Positions 60,718-64,000 of a stretch of DNA of 64,000 bases are shown in pieces (position 1 is the first letter of the stretch; each line of letters opens with the position of its first letter). The stretch lies in assembly GCF_900142985.1 (NCBI RefSeq), contig NZ_LT670849.1:1116001-1180000 (forward strand), read 5' to 3'. This stretch comes from Bradyrhizobium erythrophlei. Lineage in GTDB: Bacteria; Pseudomonadota; Alphaproteobacteria; Rhizobiales; Xanthobacteraceae. The notes under the pieces were generated by a model. The model was not told the DNA's origin. It made no database searches and saw only the letters and a list, made by a program, of their open reading frames with translations. The position numbers and the translations under genes are program-made.

Positions 60718-61233
60718 CTATTGTCCGAGCCGCGCCAACAATGCCGAGGCACGCGCAGGCGCCCAGCGCTTCACCGCTAGCGGGTTTCCCGGCTCGACGT
60801 CCACGCCTTCGCCAGCCCGCAAGGTCACGCCACGACTGCCGCTTCTCCTGGTAACGCCGACTTGTCCGTGGACGACGAAGACCGAAGACTTGTCGCCGTT
60901 GACGTCGACGGCCCACTTCGTGCCGCGGACTGCCGCGATTGCCTGCGGGGTAATGACCTGAAACATGTTTCCGCCTGACTTCGGCGGGACCTCGACCAAC
61001 AACGCCTTGCCATCCAGTTCGACCGCATCCACGCGGCCTTGACGGCCGCGGTGCAAGGTATAGTGCGCGCCATTTTCAGCGACGATCGTAATCCCTCCGT
61101 CGCAATGCAACGTTTGCGTCATACCCGGCGAGTTTTCCGAGGAGCAGCCCTGATCGGCTTGTTGTGCGGCGGCAATGTCAATTGAGGCTAGCGCACAAGC
61201 GAGCACAACAACTCCCGCCTTGAATCCTTTCAT
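60718..61233 (-). CDS. FecR-domain exported protein
   Basis: The 171-residue protein has a signal peptide (FKAGVVVLACALASIDIAAA) and a FecR-like domain (VITPQAIAAVRGTKWAVDVNGDKSSVFVVHGQVGVTRR, GVTLRAGEGVDVEPG). AGGAGG precedes the ATG at 61233. FecR-like periplasmic proteins paired with CHASE2 cyclases are recurrent; this protein may be a ligand or regulator for the sensor domain, by inference from the operon. Confidence 0.88.
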   Translation of the reverse strand: MKGFKAGVVVLACALASIDIAAAQQADQGCSSENSPGMTQTLHCDGGITIVAENGAHYTLHRGRQGRVDAVELDGKALLVEVPPKSGGNMFQVITPQAIAAVRGTKWAVDVNGDKSSVFVVHGQVGVTRRSGSRGVTLRAGEGVDVEPGNPLAVKRWAPARASALLARLGQ

Positions 61234-61371
61234 GAAAAGTCCTCCTGACTCCAACTTTACAATACAGGGGATCGAACGCCTATTCTGCCACGTTGTCATG
61301 GACACGGGTAAGGGAAAGCGCGGTGCGCGATGCGGCGGAGAAGCGCAGAAAACGAACCTGAAACGGTGCAA

Positions 61372-61806
61372 CTACGCCGGCACCGGCGGTGGCGCCTGCT
61401 GCACAACATGCGGGTGACCGTCATCGTCGATCGCGACATAGGTGAAATTGCCATCAGTCACCAGGATCGACTGCATCTCCTTGCGGCGAAGCACCCAGGC
61501 CTCGAGATGCACCGTGATCGACGTATGGCCGATCTTTACCAGATTGGCGTGCACGGAAACGAGATCGCCGACGTAGACGGGTTTACGGAAATTCATCGCT
61601 TCGATCGCAACCGTCACCGTGCGCGATTTCGCGATTTTTGAGGCGAACACACCGCCGCCAACATCCATCTGGCTGAGCAGCCAGCCGCCGAAAATATCGC
61701 CGTTCTGGTTGGTATCGGCCGGCATGGCCAGCGTACGGATGCAGAGATCGCCGCACGGCTCGATCTCGGTGACGGGCGGGGCGTGGACGGCTTGGGAATC
61801 GGTCAT
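61372..61806 (-). CDS. Acyl-CoA thioesterase, YciA-like hotdog fold
   Basis: The 144-residue protein has LAMPADTNQNGDIFGGWLLSQMDVGGGVFASKIAKSRTVTVAIEAMNFRKPVYVGDLVSVHA, the hallmark of the YciA/BACH group with the catalytic Asp/Asn region. It hydrolyses acyl-CoA esters. It lies 29 bp downstream of the 3-hydroxyacyl-CoA dehydrogenase gene and probably belongs to its operon. Confidence 0.93.
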   Translation of the reverse strand: MTDSQAVHAPPVTEIEPCGDLCIRTLAMPADTNQNGDIFGGWLLSQMDVGGGVFASKIAKSRTVTVAIEAMNFRKPVYVGDLVSVHANLVKIGHTSITVHLEAWVLRRKEMQSILVTDGNFTYVAIDDDGHPHVVQQAPPPVPA

Positions 61807-61835
61807 GTCGGAGATGGCTCGCTAGCGAATCTAGA

Positions 61836-63932
61836 TTATTTGAAACTATCCCACCCCGCATCCGGGGTGAACCGGCCGCCGAATTTCGCGGCCAATTTCT
61901 GCAACGTCGAGGCCACGTCCGCCGCGCCGCGCGTCCGCGCGTAGTTCAATGGACCGCCGCGGAACGGTGCATAGCCCGTGCCGAAGATCATGGCGCCGTC
62001 GACCATGTCGGCATCGTCGACAATCCCTTCGCGCAGGCAGGCGACGCAGACGTTCGACATCGGCAGGATCAGCCGGTCGATCATTTCCGCATCCGGCTCG
62101 GCCGTGCCCGAGGACGCTTGCGGCTTGTCGGCCTTGCCGTCCTTCCACACGTAGAAGCCCTTGCCCGTCTTGCGGCCAAGCTCGCCCTTGGTGACCTTGT
62201 CGCGCAGCCATGCCGGCGTCGGCGGCAGCAGGTCACCGAACTTCGAGCGCAGCATGTCGCCGACGGCAAGGCAAATATCGAGCCCGACCTGATCGGCCAA
62301 CTCAATTGGCCCCATTGGCATGCCGAACTTCTCCGCCGCCCGATCGATGGTGACCTTGTCGACCTTCTCGTCGAGCAACACCATCGCTTCCAGCATGTAG
62401 GGCGTCAGCGCGCGATTGACGACAAAACCCGGCGAACTCTTGACCGGAAGCGGCAGGCGATCGATCGCGCCGACAAAGGCCAATGCCTCCTTCAAGAGTT
62501 GCGGATCGGTGCCATCATGGCTGACGACCTCGACCAGTTGCAGCCGCGACACCGGATTGAAGAAGTGCAGGCCGAGCAACCGCCCGGGTTTTGCCAGTGT
62601 CGTGCGCAAATCCTGGAGCGGAATGCTCGACGTGTTGGTGGCAAGAATCGCGCCCGCCTTCATCCGCGGCTCGACGCCGGCATAGACCTTCTGCTTCAGC
62701 TCGAGCTTTTCCGGCACCGCTTCGATGATGAGGTCCGCCGTACGTACACCCTCCCCGTCGAGATCCGGTACCAGCCGATCGAGCGCGTCGCGAACGTCAG
62801 TGCGCTTGCGAATGATCTTGCCGAACAGATCCGCCGCACGCTTGATCGCGCCCGCGATCGGTTCCGGCTTCATGTCGGCGAGCGTGGCCTTTAATCCTTG
62901 ATTGGCGCACCAGGCCGCGATATCGCCACCCATGGCGCCGGCGCCGATGACATGCACATGTTCGATTCCGTTGCCGGAGCCGGCATGCTTCTTCATCTGG
63001 TCGCGCAGGAAGAACACCCGGATCAGGTTCTGCGCCGTCGGCGTCACCATCAGATGCGCGAACGAGCTCTTCTCCGCCGCCAGCATCGCGGCCTTGTTGC
63101 CGCCGTGCTTCTCCCAGAGATCGATCAGGCCGTAAGGCGCAGGATAGTGCTCCGCCGGGGCACTCTTCGCCGCTTCGCTACGCATGCGTGAAGCGAGAAA
63201 GCCGCGCACGGGACCTGAATTCAGCACCGTGTTGAGCAAGCCGGGCTTGGCGCGCTTGAGCCGGCCAAACACGGCGTCCTTCACCGCATTGCGGACGTGC
63301 CGTTCTTCCGTCACGGCATCGACGAGGCCGAGCGACTTGGCCCGGCGCGCATCGATGGTCTTGCCGGTGAGCATCAGCGTCATCGCCTGCATCGGATTGA
63401 TGAGTTCGGTGAAGCGCGCGGTGCCGCCGAGGCCGGGATGAAGTCCGAGCATGACCTCCGGGAAACCGAAGCGGGCATCCGAAATGGCGATGCGCGCCTG
63501 ACAAGCCAGCGCGACTTCCAGCCCGCCGCCGAGGCAAAAGCCGTGGATCACGGCCAGGGTCGGAAACTTCACCGCCTCGATCCGGTCGATCACCGCATGC
63601 GCGCGCGAAATCTGCGCCTCGACTGCCGCTGCGTCGCTCGCGCCGCGGAATTCGTTGACGTCCGCACCGGCGATGAAGCCGGAGGTTTTCGCGGAACGGA
63701 TGACCAGCCCGGTCGGCCGTTCGCTTTCGAGCGCCGCCAACACCGTATCGAACTCGGTCAATACGTCGGCTGACAACGTATTGGCACTGGCGCCTTCGCG
63801 GTCGAACAGCAACCACGCAACACCATCCGTGTCGCGTGTCAGCTTGAAATGGCGATAGGGCCCGCTTGCGACGGGCTTCGGGCCGAGCTCCAGCACGCGA
63901 TCGGCGAGTACGTCGAGGATTTTGCTTTCCAT
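61836..63932 (-). CDS. fadJ: Multifunctional fatty-acid oxidation protein (enoyl-CoA hydratase / 3-hydroxyacyl-CoA dehydrogenase)
   Basis: The 698-residue protein has an N-terminal crotonase domain (about 20-200; SGFIAGADVNEF, HGFCLGGGLEVALACQARIA) and a 3-hydroxyacyl-CoA dehydrogenase (NAD-binding HVIGAGAMGGDIAAWCANQG at about 325, the FFNPVSRLQLVEVV catalytic region, and a C-terminal helical domain). It performs two central steps of beta-oxidation. It is 9 bp downstream of a thiolase gene that runs off the window. Confidence 0.94.
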   Translation of the reverse strand: MESKILDVLADRVLELGPKPVASGPYRHFKLTRDTDGVAWLLFDREGASANTLSADVLTEFDTVLAALESERPTGLVIRSAKTSGFIAGADVNEFRGASDAAAVEAQISRAHAVIDRIEAVKFPTLAVIHGFCLGGGLEVALACQARIAISDARFGFPEVMLGLHPGLGGTARFTELINPMQAMTLMLTGKTIDARRAKSLGLVDAVTEERHVRNAVKDAVFGRLKRAKPGLLNTVLNSGPVRGFLASRMRSEAAKSAPAEHYPAPYGLIDLWEKHGGNKAAMLAAEKSSFAHLMVTPTAQNLIRVFFLRDQMKKHAGSGNGIEHVHVIGAGAMGGDIAAWCANQGLKATLADMKPEPIAGAIKRAADLFGKIIRKRTDVRDALDRLVPDLDGEGVRTADLIIEAVPEKLELKQKVYAGVEPRMKAGAILATNTSSIPLQDLRTTLAKPGRLLGLHFFNPVSRLQLVEVVSHDGTDPQLLKEALAFVGAIDRLPLPVKSSPGFVVNRALTPYMLEAMVLLDEKVDKVTIDRAAEKFGMPMGPIELADQVGLDICLAVGDMLRSKFGDLLPPTPAWLRDKVTKGELGRKTGKGFYVWKDGKADKPQASSGTAEPDAEMIDRLILPMSNVCVACLREGIVDDADMVDGAMIFGTGYAPFRGGPLNYARTRGAADVASTLQKLAAKFGGRFTPDAGWDSFK

Positions 63933-63941
63933 GACGTCCCC

Positions 63942-64000
63942 TTACACCGTCTCGATCAACATGGCGCCGCCCTGCCCGCCGCCGATACATTCGGTCGCAA
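63942..64000 (-). CDS. Acetyl-CoA C-acyltransferase (thiolase), C-terminal end only
   Basis: The last 18 residues read ATECIGGGQGGAMLIETV, then TAA. CIGGGQG is the thiolase C-terminal active-site motif, including the catalytic Cys. The gene continues beyond the right edge and precedes the multifunctional beta-oxidation gene, giving the usual thiolase-FadJ order. Confidence 0.85.
   Translation of the reverse strand, partial: ATECIGGGQGGAMLIETV

Noticed and set aside
1..64000. CRISPR arrays, tRNA or rRNA genes, complete insertion sequences
   Set aside because: No regularly spaced direct repeats, no recognisable tRNA T-loop with matching acceptor stem, and no transposase motifs were seen on either strand.

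Overview
The window is 64 kb of gap-free, GC-rich, densely coding chromosome. The gene set fits a Bradyrhizobium or close Nitrobacteraceae relative (Alphaproteobacteria, Rhizobiales): a fused cytochrome b/c1 gene (fbcH) behind a Rieske gene, a fused trpE(G) with a Trp-rich leader peptide, a long 545-residue isocitrate lyase, an SbmA/BacA peptide transporter, and repeats with a GGGTCCCGG core. The genus is inferred from these features; no 16S gene is present. No rRNA, tRNA, CRISPR array, phage or intact insertion sequence was seen.

Layout. 1-3.9 kb: end of a GST gene, RidA-like and NTF2-like genes, a LysR regulator and a PhzS-like flavin monooxygenase. 3.9-10.7 kb: mutY back-to-back with a DciA/DUF721 gene, a tandem pair of Tat-exported DsbA-like genes, and smc. 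10.8-12.0 kb: a lone Shedu (sduA) defence gene between housekeeping genes. 12.2-17.1 kb: Rsm22-like methyltransferase, LemA, an M48 protease and two ParA-like P-loop genes. 17.2-25.5 kb: apt, trpE(G) with a complete attenuator (trpL), dienelactone hydrolase, petA-fbcH, trmL and hemF. 25.5-28.3 kb: an overlapping operon of DUF1285, NUDIX, DUF6111 and cca. 28.8-35.6 kb: a MoxR/DUF58/DUF4159/membrane-protein operon. 35.9-44.8 kb: a metal-uptake region with two DUF2946 genes, exbB-exbD-tonB, a TonB-dependent receptor, DUF1007, a NicO-type Ni/Co transporter and a CobW GTPase behind a Zur-like palindrome. 45-49 kb: GNAT, glycosyltransferase, NUDIX and phosphoesterase genes. 49-54.2 kb: aceA-DUF4170 opposite a RamB/ScfR-type regulator, then sbmA/bacA. 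54.2-64 kb: secreted proteins, a lytic transglycosylase, an OYE-type reductase, a FecR/CHASE2-cyclase pair, and a fatty-acid oxidation operon running off the right end.

The most unusual signal is non-coding. Three intergenic elements of 169-171 bp (16238-16408, 28599-28767, 45689-45858) each consist of two hairpins of 77-79 nt in inverted orientation, joined by a 13-14 nt AT-rich linker. Each hairpin has a 25-28 bp stem, usually with a 3-5 nt bulge ten pairs from the base and always on the linker side. Stem sequences differ between hairpins while pairing is kept. A loop motif close to GCGAGTTC recurs in four loops and is inverted between the first and second hairpin. Each element lies just upstream of a start codon (0, about 11 and 23 nt away). 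They look like an oversized REP/BIME-type family with conserved structure. No REP-type transposase is in the window. The second clear regulatory find is trpL: a 15-codon leader with tandem Trp codons, mutually exclusive hairpins, and a promoter spacing that suggests a leaderless mRNA.
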